This document shows, one piece after another, positions 44,339 through 56,999 of a DNA stretch of 64,000 nt (positions are counted from its first letter, which is position 1; each line of letters starts with the position of its first letter). The translations under genes and the position numbers were made by a program. Source of the stretch: Datisca glomerata (Eukaryota > Streptophyta > Magnoliopsida > Cucurbitales > Datiscaceae); contig QANY01009329.1 in assembly GCA_003255025.1 (NCBI GenBank), positions 880,866-944,865 of the forward strand, in the 5' to 3' direction. The notes below the pieces were generated by a model. That model did no database searches, was not told where the DNA came from, and was given only the letters and a program-made list of their open reading frames with translations.

Positions 44339-47300
44339 TTGTTGGAATTATGTCCATAAAGTAGAGTGTAATAACTATTTATGAGTATTTAGTTATTTTT
44401 CAGATATTTTGTATTACTGAATTAAATGAATGAATGAAATTTTTTTATTGATTAAATTGTGTTTATAATTTACTCAAGTCCTGAAACTATTGTCAACGTA
44501 AGAAGAGTAAAGACTGAGGGGTATTCTAGATAAACTCTTCTGAAATAGTTCAGAATGTTATTTGCAACCTTAAGATCGACTGGGCAATCGAGTCTGATTA
44601 CAAATATTAGGTTGAACCAAATTATGTCGGTCATGAGGCATGAGAGTGGAGACTCTAACAATTGACCTAGACATGTTATAGAACATGTTGAATAGACTAG
44701 TAATAAATTAGTTTGGAGCAAAGTCGTTTATCCAGCACTAAATCCAATTGTTTACATCTTAAGGGTATTTTGTGTCTATCTTAATCCTAAGGTGAATACG
44801 AAACTTGATTTAGTTACTCGCGATCTTTGATACGTCAAAGAAGTGGTTTAAATTAATGGACAATACCTCAATAGTTGGGATTGTGATTCAACTTTGTTAG
44901 AGTTACGTGATTCACATATATGAAATTCGTGGTGAGATTGTAAAATGCAACAATATCGACTTATGCTTTATTGATGGGTGTGTGGATAAATATACCTGGC
45001 CAGATACTCGATGAAATGAATCATTGAATAAGACATGATGAACTGTGTGAGACAATTCACTATTATGCATTTCTTATTCACAGTCAATAAAGGAGTTGAA
45101 ATAATAACTAGATGGGTAAAATGATAATTTTACATCCCACTCTTGTTATTGATATTCACGAAGAGTAAATTTCATGGATCAGGAAATAAAAAGTGTTTAT
45201 TTAAACCAACAGAGAATGTAGCGAGCATTAATCAAGAGTTGTTTCATCATCGGGCTTATAGTGGAGTCGTACGATGTCATGATTAAATAGGACAGGGATT
45301 TATGGAGATAAATTCACCAAGTATTTGAATCATATAGCTTTATTCATGTGTGCCCATTGAGTCTCATGAGTATCTCATAAGGACAAGAATGGAAAACAAC
45401 ATCAGTTGAACCAAAAACATGTTTTGGACTAAGGTATACTCCCGAACTCATTTGTGATGGGTATCGTCACTAAAGTAGTGAAGAGCAAAAATTAATATTC
45501 AAATTATTAATTGTTATTTTCTAATGATTAGATAATTCAAAAATAAAAGAAATTAATTAATTAATTGATGAAGATCAATTTAATTTATCAATCTAGATTG
45601 ATGAATTTGGACATAATATTAGCTCTAGGAAGATATAAAATTTTGACAATTACAGTAAAGGGAGGAGAATTTCGGTAATTTACAGTATATGGGTGTAAAT
45701 TATGTACTCTTTAGGGTCGCCTCCCTAAGTGTGTTGACACAACCCTGATCACAGTGTGTGATTACACAGAGCAAAGAAATCAGTTCCTCTCTCCCACTCA
45801 ATTTCTGACGACATCCTATTGAGATATACTTATGAATCCTACGAGTGGTTGTTGGTGTGAAGATTGATTCAAGTTCTCCAAAGAACAAAGAACACAAGAC
45901 AATCAATAAGATTCTACCAAGTCAGAACTTTCTCTATACAAGAAATGCATAATATTATTTCAACATCTTCTAAATATATCAATCTAAATATGCATGATCA
46001 TAAAATGTTTTATATTTAATGTGATTAAATAGTCGATGTGAAACTTTTTTTATTTTTCGCCCACGAATCATTCGTGGTTCATTGTTTTTCCTCAAATTTT
46101 TAAAAAGTGATCTAACACATTGAACTTTCTAACTCTGAGGCAAATGAGAAGTTGAGTGATGAGAATAAGGATATCATTCTTTTGAATTTAATACTTGAGT
46201 TCTTCAAGGGTGTAAAAGTTGCCACCCTCATTCCTTGGAATTCACTACTTGACTTCTTCAAGGATGTTAAAACTGCTAACTAATATGGTAAGTCTTCATT
46301 CTCACATGAAGAATGTGTTTCAACCTTGAGATCATAAGATCTTTAATTGAAAAATGAGAGGAAAGAGATGAGAGAAAACTTGTTTATTAGAGGAAGAAGC
46401 ACACATATATCACACAATAAAAAAGGTAAAGGAAATAGTATAGGGAACAACAAGTATAGATCTTACTAAGGGTAAGAAAACCTACAAAGAAGAGTTATTT
46501 TTGTGGTAAGGAAGGTCATATGAAGAAGAACTGATATGAGTGCAAAAATAAGCAAAATGAGAAAGGAAATAACAATGATAACCTTGCTGTCATGGCAAAT
46601 GAATACAGTGATGGTGCAGTCTTTTTAGTTACAACACAGAGCAACAACACTGAGTGAATATTGGACTCTGGTTGCACGTACCACATGACCCTAAGAAGGG
46701 ATTGGTTCACAGTCAATCATACTGTAAATGGTGGTAAGGTTTTAATGGGCAATACCAATCATGTGTGATGTGGTTGATAGTGGAACAATATTATTAAAAA
46801 TGTATGATGGCATGGTAAGATCTTTGAGCAATGTTAGACAAGTGCCTGTTTTGAAAGAAAACCCAATCTCCCTATGTGTGCTTGATGAAGCTGGTTATAT
46901 TTACAAGGCATAAATGAGGTCAATAAAGGTTGTAAAAGGATCATTGGCTATAATAAAGGCTTTCAAGAGCAATGGACTTATGGCACAAGATGATGGATCA
47001 CATGATAGACTTCAAATCTCATGGAAGCAGGATCTGTTAGGAAAGGACAATCTTCCAAGCATTGAGTTTTCTGAGCACCGTGTAATTGGAAAACACCCAG
47101 ACTAAAGTTTAGTACTGGAACACACGATTCAAAGATTATTCTGGACTATGTTCATGTTGCTCTATGGGGACCTTCACCCACTCCAACACATGGTGGTAAC
47201 GGTTACTTTCTCTAATAATATGTAGTAGATGATTTCTCTAAAAGACTTAATTAATTAATTGATGAACGATTATTTTGGATATGCTACTAGCTTGCCAAGA

Positions 47301-47477
47301 TAAATAGAAGATAAAGTAAATAAATGGCCTGTTAAACTTTGAATTTGATGTGATGGGTTTTGGAAGTGCTAAGAGGACTTTGGAATTTATATCCTAGAGG
47401 AAAAAAACCAAGGAATTCTGAAATTATATCAGTCTAGTTATCTGCAGAAGTTGGTTTAGAATTTTTGTATAGAAAAG

Positions 47478-48640
47478 CTTGTTGACCCTACTTCTAGTGA
47501 CAATTTTGATGATGATAAATAATTATTGGACTAATATTTTATTTGATGTGTAACAAAATTATCAAGAGTAAATTAAATACAAATATAAGAAATTACGAGG
47601 AATTGATTTGATGCTTCAAGAAAAATACTACACACGAAACAAAGATTGAATTTGAGAAGCTATACAGACCCAATAGAACACAAGAAGTCAACCAAGGAGA
47701 AAAATGGTCAAGACCGGGAAGAGAATAAGACCAAACGAGAAAATGAGGTAGAATGCATTGGACCAGATCTATTTTTCCTTGCCAACGAAGAGAGAGATAA
47801 CCGGCTGAACCGACTCGACGGTCCACCGATGGTTCCAAACTGATTGGACCGGTTTTCATAGTAAAGGAAAATTTCTTGGAGTCGGTCCACCGATGGTTCA
47901 AAACCAGTTGGACCAGTTTGCACAATGTTTTGACACTTGCAAAAACTCCACGATATTTCATTCTTCAAACATATCTCTTGACATCTCTCCACTCCTCTCC
48001 GATGAAGTTCTGTAGAGTTTTATACTTTTGAGAGACTTGTATTTTAAGCGATGATTTGAAAAAAATATTATAGAGATGAGCTAAAAAATACTGGGAGCAA
48101 AAAATTGAGAGATCTATTATCTGAGAGTGAGTGATTTTGTAAGAGACCTGAATCTCGACCGAACTGAATTGTTAAGGTCTATTTAGCAGCATAAGCTAAT
48201 TGGATTTATAAAGGTTTGGTCTTCACCCTTAAAAAGATAGTGAGGAAAAAATCTTTACGGAGTGATCCTTGAAACGTGGACATAGACATAGATTTTTCTG
48301 AACCACGTAAAAATATTATATGTTGAATCTCTCTCTTCCCTACTCTTTTATTAATGTGCACTTTATTTTCTGTATTTAATTTCTCGCACGTTATTATTCT
48401 GCACTTCAATATTCTGCATTATTATTAAATTCTTAAATCATTATAAATTAAATTTAATTATTGATCTTTCAATTGCTACATTAGTTAATTTTAATTTAAC
48501 TGCACCTATTTTTATATTATTGTTTGATTGTATATTTACAGTAATTATCTTTTATTTCAAGTAATTTACTTTCATTTTAAAAAAAATATTTTTTTAATAT
48601 TTTTCCTTGATAAAATTGGTATCATATTGATCATTCAAAG
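47478..48640 (+). mobile_element. Second insertion in copia C: LTR-like segment
   Basis: Host RT coding stops at about 47477 and resumes at about 48641. The inserted 1.16 kb starts near TGTTGACCCTAC and ends near TTGGTATCATATTGATC, the latter resembling an LTR end followed by a primer binding site. AAAG flanks both sides (47474-47477 and 48637-48640), which might be part of a duplication, but I could not fix exact ends. Inside, a direct repeat of about 40 bp around GGTCCACCGATGGTTC occurs twice (47820 and 47885). Confidence 0.55.
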
Positions 48641-49305
48641 TCAACACTGTAACTTTACCCCTAGCTTCTCATATTTCTAATTGTCTATGCAGTTATGTTC
48701 AAACCTGATCTTGTAATGGAACAAATGTCAAAATTTCCTAACTCTATTGTAGTTGGTTTGATTTGATCATGTACACTATGATCAACATAAGACCTGATTT
48801 GGCTCACTTAATAAGTCGTTCAAGTGGATATATGTTGGGCTAGTTTAGAGGAGAAGGTCCAAATAGATAGAAGTCAAGAGCTTTGTAGTCTCAGATTGTG
48901 TATGTAGGAAATCGTAAATGGGAGTTGTATAATCAAGTTGGAAAATTTCAACTTCAACACATTATTGCTTTGTCTATAAAAGAAGCTCAGTACATTGCCA
49001 TCATTGAAGCAGTTAAGGAGTCAATATGGCTCTAGGGACCTCTTGGAGAGATAGGTGTTTGTAACGATGTTGCCACTATCTTCTCAGACAACTAATTGTT
49101 AATTCATCTATGCCAGAATCTTGTATTTCATGAGAAGACAATATACGTTGAAGTAAAGTATCACTACACCAGAGCTTAGTGTCAAAAGGAGAAGATTGTA
49201 AGAAATTACTACTGATGACAATCCATCATACATGGGAACCAAGGTTTTGTCAGCAAAGAAGTTTAAGTATTACCCTAAACTTCTAAGTATCGACAAAAAT
49301 GTGTA

Positions 49306-49745
49306 ACCCATTATACATGCTTGGGCTTCATTGAAGCCACTTTAGCTTGGGGACTCCGGCTTGGGCTGACTGAGCAAGTGAGATTTAATCAGGTTTAGCT
49401 ATTAACAAAATTTACACCAGATAAATTTTAAAAGTCAATCTAAGAAATAATAATTTTTTTGACTTTAGGTAAATAGATAATTTTTCTTGTAACGTCATCT
49501 ATCATCTGTTGACAAAATTATAGTTTAACGATTTTTACTTTGAATGTACAGATTTTGTAATTTGACTTGATGGGTTTTTTTAATTAATTAAAATCTAATA
49601 ACTAATGATTTCTAATTCAAATATTATTTCATTGTTTTTTATAATTAAATTAAAGGATAAATAATCATTGATTATATTTTCCTTAATATCAGCTAAAGTT
49701 TGTTAATGAATTTTTTTTTCAAATAAATGACATTATCAATACATC
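49306..49745. other. AT-rich spacer after copia C
   Basis: No 3' LTR or gene is recognisable here. Confidence 0.5.
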
Positions 49746-50315
49746 TGATATACCCGAAAAACCATCAGTATATAACACTTCAAGTTTTGAAAGGTTATGG
49801 TCAATCATATTTCAAATCATTATATCATTTATATACCTCTAGTATACCCCAAAAATCATCAAACATACCATATATAGATTATGTATTTCAAATTCTAAAA
49901 TTTAAGCATTAATTACATCTTTAATTCTAACATCTTTCAAATCGATATATGATCTATATACCTCTAATATACCCAAAAAATCATCAAACCAAATTTTAAG
50001 TATTAATTATATCTTTAATTTTAGCATTTCTTAAATCGGTATATCATCTACATATCTTTGATATACCCAAAAATCATCAAATACACCATATATAGATTAT
50101 GTATTTCAAATTTCAAAATTTGAGCATTAATTACATCATTACTTCTAGCATGTTTTTAATCAATATATCATCTATATACTTTTGATATACCCGAAAAATC
50201 ATCAAACACACCATACGTAGATTATGCATTTTAAATCGATATATCATCTATATACCTTTGATATAACTAAAAAACTATCCTACACACCATATATAGACTA
50301 TGGTCATTTTAGTAA
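49746..50315. repeat. Tandem satellite-like array of about 75-125-bp units
   Basis: Five to six units share AAAATCATCAAACACACC, CATATATAGATTATG, GCATTAATTACATC and TCATCTATATACCTTTGATA. Unit length varies from about 73 to 123 bp through internal deletions (for example the unit starting 49982 lacks the CATATATAGATTATG part). No spacer/repeat regularity of a CRISPR; AT-rich and non-coding. Confidence 0.88.
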
Positions 50316-50449
50316 AAAATTATTGATGGATATGAAACCTGTTATTTACCTAAAATTATTGATAAACTGTTATTTCTTAAAACAATCCTCCAAAACTTTT
50401 AAGTTTAAGATGTTTAAGTTAATTGTGAAGTCACTATTTTAAATTTTAT

Positions 50450-53330
50450 GTAAAATGACTTCTCATCACTTTTGTTTTTGATCTCTGAATAAAGCTCCAA
50501 TCATTAGAGGGAACCTGATTTTGTTCACCCACAAGCTTCTTATAAAACTGTATAATCATGTCTCGGATGGTTTCAGGATCTTGAACAATGCTTCCATGAT
50601 CATCAGTGAGGTGGCAAAAATTAGCTCTTCTCCTACGTGCTTTGACAGCATAAAAAAGGAGGTATTATTGTCCCCCAAGTTTAAGCCAAGAAATCCTGGA
50701 CTTTTGCATGTAAAAGTTTTCCTAAGCCCATCTCCAAGTCATGAAGTGTTTTGCTGCATCCTTGGCTTCTATCTGAGCATTAAGGAGGGAGTCTCTGTCC
50801 AGCTTCTGATTGGCTAGGTTTAGAGCCAATATAGCATCTGAGACCCTCTTAGTAATGTCATTGCAGGAAGAGAAGTTGACACCTCCAAGTGCTTTCTTAA
50901 CAGAAGAGAGTTTCTTAGAAAGTTTAAACATAGCATTACCATATAACTCAATATTCCAAGCTTCAGCCACAGTTTCATGGCAGCCAGGTATGTCAGTCCA
51001 GAAGTTAATGAATTTGAAGGTGGACTTCTTTCTGCTGAAATCAGGAGCAAACTTGATCACTGCAGGGCAGTGATCAAAAGGGCTTTTTTCTGCAAAATGA
51101 GAGACGGATCTAGGGAAAAGATTAAGCCAACAGTCATTGATCAAGACCCTGTCAATCTTTTTAAGGATGCTACCCTCCCCCACCTGTTTGTTCCACCAAG
51201 TGAAGTAAGCCCCTGATTAACTCATGTCAAACATCTCAATATCCTGAACACAGCTAGTAAAGTCTCTCATTCCTGAATCCTAAGTTGAAGAGCCACCTTG
51301 CTTCTCATCAGGGTGGAGGACTTCATTGAAATCCCCAATGATCATCCAAGCAGAATTAAAAGAGGAAGCTTTAAGATTACTCAGATCTTTCCAAAGCTCA
51401 TTTCTTGTGCAGGCATTGGTAGCAGCATAAACAAAAGAACAAAGGAAGTGAATAGCAGAAGGTATGCCAGTGATCTTGTACTTGTAGTAGATAAACTGAG
51501 AGGAATAGCAGATGACAGATACATCAAACATGGCTGGATCAAAAGCTAACCTGATTCTCCCAACAGGGCTCATGAAGTAGGTATGAAGCGCAGTCCAGCC
51601 AGGAAAATCAGAAGAAGAGATTCTATCAAAATGCTTATATTTCACCCTAGTCTCCAAAAGACAGCACAGACTCACATACTCTCTATAGAACTTAGTAATA
51701 TCAGAATGTTAAAGGGGTTATTAAATCCTCTAACGTCCCATGCAGCAAAGTTTCTTAACATATAAAAGTTAGGTGGAGAGGTGGTATCTTCACCTTAGCA
51801 CTATGTACCTTTTTCTTTGCAACTGACTGTCTCTTCCTCTGTTTCTGCCTCATACTTTGAGGGCTGTCTTGGTGAAATGATTCACCAGGTGAAACTATCT
51901 ATTAAAAAATTCAGCCTCCTTTCCATTTGGTTCATCCAAATCTGCTTTGCTAGGAGACTCATTAGCCAAGTCTACCTGATCCAAATTTTCCAGGGTGATG
52001 TCTTCATCAAGATCTTCAGTCAGTACGGGGATAAAAGGATGAAGCTCTACATTTTCCACAATTTCATTTACTGTACTCTCAACTGCTACCTGAGATGCAG
52101 CGTTCATCTCCTTGTCATTGGGTTCCATTGTCATCATCTCCTTTCCCTTTCCTGTAACCTTCACCCACTCTGGCCTCTTAACATGTGGAGGAGGGTTAGG
52201 TTTCAGGATCTGATCTTTCTTGGCTTGACAGTCATGTAAAAAAAAATTGCATACCTTGCAAATTTTTGGTAAACCAAGATACTCCACTATAATCTGGGCA
52301 TTCTCCATATTTATCGCCTCAAGTTCAAGATCAATAGTATCTGGAAGTTCAGAGGAGACGTCTATTTCAATACATACTTTGGCAAAAGAGATCTTTGCCC
52401 CACTGGTAGTCATAGCATCAGCAAGGAGAGGCTTACCCAGGATGCTACATATGTTAAAAATACCTCTTTGTGACCAAAGAACGGGAGGAATATTCCGTAG
52501 CTTGACCCGTAGGGGGATCTTGCACATTTCTTCTTTTGGTAACTTCATGTTAGGACTCCAGTCTTTCAAGATGAGGGGTTTCCGTAGAAGATATCAAAGT
52601 CCACCCTAGAGGACTGCTTCCTTATCTTCAGAGTTGGAAAAAGAAGAAAAAACCTGCTTCATTCTCAGCAACGTCTTTGAGGCCTCTTTTATCCCAGAGA
52701 CGATGAGCAGCATGGTTGACATCATGTTTTTTTGTCAAGAAAATGTCTCACAAGGGTATTCTGCCAAAGCTACAAGCTTGCTTGAATAACATCCTCCTGG
52801 ATCTTATACTTTCAATTTGACTCATTCTTTAGAGGTTTATCATTGGCTACTGTAAAAGCCACATTTGGACACCTGACACGATCTATTCATTTTGGTGTTT
52901 TTTCTGATGGCTTCTTTTCCCACCGAGAGCACTATATAGACAGAATTGTCTAACATGGGCTTCTCTAGGTTATTAACTGTCTTAGAGCCAAAGGGTGGAG
53001 GAGGAAATTGCTCATCTACCTCGAGACTACCATTAAACTCCTTTTGTATCTCTAGGTCACGAGGCTCCTTCCCACGGCTCAGAATGAATCACGTAGGGAC
53101 CTCGGATTCATTGTCACCTTGAGTTTCTATATCCAGCGTATTGGATGTGTCAAAGTTAAGATTTGCAGGGACTCGTCATGGGTGACGTCAGCAGGAGCAA
53201 TCTCATTTGTCGAAGCTTGAATATTGATATTAGCGTTTTCGAGAAGACTTCTATTTTTGAGGGGTCTTCCTCGACGTTTGGGCAAGTGATTTTCCTCTAT
53301 ATTGGCAACAATATTCAATAACAGTACCTT
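50450..53330 (-). mobile_element. L1-type LINE remnant 2 (ORF1 and endonuclease)
   Basis: Minus strand, in order: a basic KRRGRPLK AT-hook-like stretch (about 53270), the DUF4283-type ORF1 region (52720-52200, with RKPLILKDWSPN, LRVKLRNIPPVLWSQRGIF, GKPLLADAM, FAKVCIEIDVSSELPD), a broken zinc-knuckle area (CKVCNFFLHDC), the endonuclease (51675-51280, IGDFNEVLHPDEKQGG; 51183-50722, ILKKIDRVLIN, HCPAVIKF) and the start of the RT-leading segment (NTSFFYAVKARRRRANF near 50640). RT itself is missing. Frames are broken between ORF1 and endonuclease and within each. Confidence 0.9.
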
Positions 53331-55660
53331 GCAAAGTACCTAAAACATAAGAACTTTCACCCAAAAGGAAGTTTCCACCATGTGAAGCATGAAAAACATA
53401 ATCTTTTGTTACGATTTTTTCATAATATAAGTTTACACTATCTTTATCAAATAATAAATTTTCATAAAAATAGAGTATCCTTAACATGATTGATTGATAT
53501 TTATTATTAAAATTAACTAGACTTTAATTCTAATTGAGAATGACAAAAAATTAGGAGTTTTAATTAACTAAAATTTTAATTGAACTAAAACGATAAAGAT
53601 AGATCATTTAAATTTGAATGGATAAAAGATCAAGAGGATTCCGATTTCACCAAACCAAACATGCTCGACATTCTAAAACTCAATTAATTAATGTTTATCA
53701 AATCATTGACAACGAATTTCTCTAAAATAATTATTAATATTTTCCAAATATTGATAAAAATGAAATCGAAAATCCTAATCACGCATCTCTGTTAAGATTA
53801 AATAAAATGAAACTCGTTAACCACAAAAAATTATAATTGCTACACTAGATCCATAATTATCTCTAACTTATAAAATTTTAATGGTGTTATAAACAAAGAG
53901 TAAATTTAATCATCACTTCTCAGTTTCAGAATTAAATCTAAAATCATACAATAATTGGCCAGACGATCACAAGAATTAAGAACAGATTATAACACTCAAT
54001 AATACTGAAAAAATCTCGATTGAATTGAAAATCAAAATTTATGAATAATCATAGTTTGACTATGTAGTAGCCCTAGATAAAAAATTTAGAACATACTAGA
54101 ATAGGAAAATATCCTAATAGTATTCATGGACATAACGGAAAAGAAAAGAAAAAACTAGATTTTGCGGATGAATTGAAGTCGAGATTCGTCTCCCGATTAG
54201 ATCCTCATTTTCTCTCCAAAAAGCTTTCTCCTCTGCTTCCCACGTCCAAAAGTCCTCCAAGAATCCTAAGATATTATATTTATATACTAGGGTTCGTCAA
54301 TGATTGGATTGGAGCGAAAGAATTGCAAAAAAAAAATCTAAAATCATGTCAGCGCCGTGGCACTGACTTACTGCTTAATGTGGTTGCTCTCATTTTATCC
54401 GCATTTTTTCCATTCAAAATTTTCAAATCAACTCAAATTCATTTGAATATCTAACCTACAAGATAAAAATAAAACAAACATAAATCAAAAGATAAAACTC
54501 AAAGAACCGATATAATTATAGTTAAGATTACCTAAAATATGAGTGTAAAACACACTCATCATCTTTCTTCCCCATCAGCCTCCTAGTAACGAGCAAAAGT
54601 GAGAAAACTAGCTCCAAACTCATGTGAGATCTTGGCAAGTAAGCACCATTGTAGTGCAAAACAAGAAACCCTAGGAGCTTAGAGAGAGAGAGAGAAATCT
54701 AGATTTTTTAATAAATATTTAATTAGTTAGATAACTATCAACTTTTTTCTTCTTCTTATATTTGTTTGTCTTTTTATAAATTTTACTCAAACGTGTTCAA
54801 CTTGCTTCAAAAAATTTGTCCAATCCACAATCGATCTGCAAAAATCGTTGAAAATTCTTTTATTTTCTTGGTTTAGTTTACAAGTTATTTTTCACAAACT
54901 AAATGAGGTAAATATATTATTTATTTATCATTAACGTTTACTTAGAATGGGTCATTCGATTTTATTTTTTATGCTCATCTACAAAGGCGATTGATTGTAA
55001 AACTGAAGATGATGTTTATCTTTTGGTCAACGTCTAACAAAGATAGGAAAATAATAGAAAATATGATACATTTGAATGTGACATAAAATAAATAAAGAAT
55101 TTATGAACGACAAGTAAACTATATGTTTATCTATTAATGAAATATATATATATACAATTGAACGAGCAAGGGCATGAGGATCTTCCATTCCATTTTTAAT
55201 TTTTTCAGAAAAAATGAAACAAAGATGGAGGTCGAGAGAGAGAGTAAGCGACTCGCAAAGAAAATGAAAGTATGATTTTTTTATATAATGTATTTTAAAG
55301 AAAATTATTTAAGAGAAATGAAAAAATATCATAAACAAATATAAAAAAAATAACATTAAGTTTTTCTCAGTGGTTATAAAAGTGAAAGGGTAACATAGTA
55401 AGTTCATAACTAACTTAAGATTTCTTAACTTAAAATGATCATTTTTGCACGCTATTAAATTAGTGGGTCATTTTTACCTATAAGTTATATAATAAGGCCA
55501 TCTATACCAAAAGCCCTTCAGTTATGATTGGTGGGTCAGTTGGACGGGTATAAGCATATCCATGTCCACAACATATCCACTTCATATCAATGGATATAAA
55601 AATAAAGACTAAAATTAACGAATACTTCATTTATAGGAATCCAAACTCATCCGACAACTA
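53331..55660. other. AT-rich unassigned stretch
   Basis: No gene recognised. Open frames at 53251-53487 (minus) and 54173-54454 (plus) have no domain. A short GA repeat lies at 54682-54694. Confidence 0.45.
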
Positions 55661-55671
55661 CGGATATCTGC

Positions 55672-56966
55672 TAGAGGTGTAATTGGTTCGATTCAGTTTG
55701 GTTTAATGGTCTAAATCGAACCAAATGGTAAAATTATTTTTTCTGTTTAATGAATTGAATCGCACCTCTATAAGGAGATGAACCGAATCGAGCCGAACCG
55801 TAAACAAGCTCTCGGTTTGGTCAGCTTTGTGGTTTTACACATTAACCACAAAAAATCTAGGGAAAAAAGTTTCAAATTTTTTTAGAACAATTGAGGATAA
55901 AATTCTAGATTTGAGAAGCAAAACACTAAGCAAATCTCATTGTTAAAAAAAATCTCACAGGAAATACAAAAAGTAAAAACTTACTTTAATGAACTACAGA
56001 GTCCATAAAGAGGCTGAAAATGCAAGAATAGATGAACTACATCTTGTAGATGAGGCAGATTCAAGGGAGATAGACGAGAAAATGGTTAAGGGAGGGAGCA
56101 GATCCACGGGAGAGAGGCACAAAAATGATAGAGGGAGGAAGGGAGCATATCCAAGTAGGGGTGTTCAAAATTGTTCCGAATCGAACTGAAAATGACCGGT
56201 TGAGTCGGTTTTTTATATGTGTTCGGTTCGAAAAAAAATGAGAGAATTGAAGTTTCGGTTGGGTTCAAAATTTTGGTGATTTTCGAACCGAATCGAACTG
56301 AAACATTAAATTCATATTATTTTATATATTTTTTATTTATAAATTCATATTAAACTTAATCGAACCCAACCAAATCAAACCAGCGAAATAAAATTTTGAT
56401 TTATTTTATTTTTATTTCAATAATATTATTTAAAAAAATATTTTTAATTAATAATACCGAACCGAAATGAAACTCACGGTTTGATTTTATTACTGAACCG
56501 AAATTTTAGTTCGATTCAATTTTTCACCAAAAATTTTATCGAACCGAACCGTGAACACTCTTAGATCCAAGGAGAGAGGCATGAAAATGAGAGAGAGATA
56601 GAGAGAGGAGGGGAGTGTGGGTCGACTGAAGTAAGATGTAAGAGTAGATTTAGGGTTTTAAAATTAATGCTTAGTTTGACTTTAAAAAACAAAAAAAGAA
56701 ACTATTGATTACTGAAGGGTCGAACTTGTGTTATTTGCTACCCAATGTCACATACTAAAAGTAATGTATTGTTTACTTTGGAGCATTATCTTTATATTGC
56801 TTTGGTACAATTCAGTTTTATACGGTTCTAAAACTTAAGAACCTCAAACCGAACCTATCTTTCAGTTTTCCATTTATAAACTGATTTGAACCGCCCACAC
56901 CTAAGAAACCGACCAGACCGTCCTGGTTCGGTTCGATCAGTTTCGTCAGTTTAGCTTACACCTATA
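55672..56966. mobile_element. hAT-like element with exact 8-bp target duplication
   Basis: Left end TAGAGGTGTAA (55672), right end reverse complement TATAGGTGTAA (ending 56966), both flanked by ATATCTGC (55664-55671 and 56967-56974). The subterminal parts are rich in GGTTCGGTTCGATT-type motifs that pair with each other. The 1.3-kb interior has no transposase. An 8-bp duplication and short TA-starting inverted ends suit the hAT superfamily. A second similar end lies 23 bp further right (56990). Confidence 0.75.
56156..56563. mobile_element. Second hAT-like element nested inside the first
   Basis: Left end TAGGGGTGTTCA, right end reverse complement TAAGAGTGTTCA, with subterminal CGAACCGAATCGAAC blocks. 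Flanks TATCCAAG (56148-56155) and GATCCAAG (56564-56571) agree at 7 of 8. Caution: a longer local duplication (GATCCACGGGAGAGAGGCA at 56101 and GATCCAAGGAGAGAGGCA at 56564) overlaps the right flank and could explain that match. Confidence 0.6.
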
Positions 56967-56999
56967 ATATCTGCTGGCTTACACCTATAATATTTGCGG

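Larger units (their letters stand above)
41564..46117 (+). mobile_element. Nested copia-type LTR element with almost no interior
   Basis: It starts TGTTGGAATTATGTCC (41564) and ends TCTAACA (46117), bounded by CATTG at 41559-41563 and 46118-46122, a 5-bp target duplication. The 3' LTR is 44340-46117 (1778 bp). The 5' LTR (41564 to about 44205) is longer because of an internal duplication. Between them only about 135 bp remain: the end of pol (MVNNLTDPFTKTLSSKIIDG, a copia RNase H tail) and a polypurine tract. Gag, protease, integrase, RT and the primer binding site are gone. Removing the element and one CATTG rejoins the host gag in frame. Confidence 0.88.
40693..49305 (+). mobile_element. 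Host copia element C, degenerate and split by nested insertions
   Basis: Coding remnants on the plus strand, in order: gag (41275-41563: LSKLPYTLTVNQKVEMMET, VWKKLECFYMKKSL; and 46123-46330: LSDENKDIILLN, EFFKGVKVA), protease and gag-pre-integrase (46650-47110: [37 protein letters not shown]), a start of integrase (to about 47220), the end of reverse transcriptase (47380-47477 and 48647-48840: LPLASHIS) and RNase H (48880-49305: GKFQLQHIIALSIKEAQYIA, FHEKTIYVEVKYHYTRA). The integrase core and most of RT are missing. Gag is interrupted at 41564-46117 and RT at about 47478-48640. Stops and frameshifts are frequent. Confidence 0.88.

Noticed and set aside
49746..50315. CRISPR-like array
   Set aside because: Units are similar along their whole length with no unique spacers, and the context is a plant nuclear genome.
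51280..52609. Plus-strand open frames over the LINE 2 region
   Set aside because: The minus strand carries the recognisable endonuclease and ORF1; the plus-strand frames are shadows.
54173..54454. 93-codon open frame as a gene
   Set aside because: Composition is like its AT-rich surroundings and no domain is visible.
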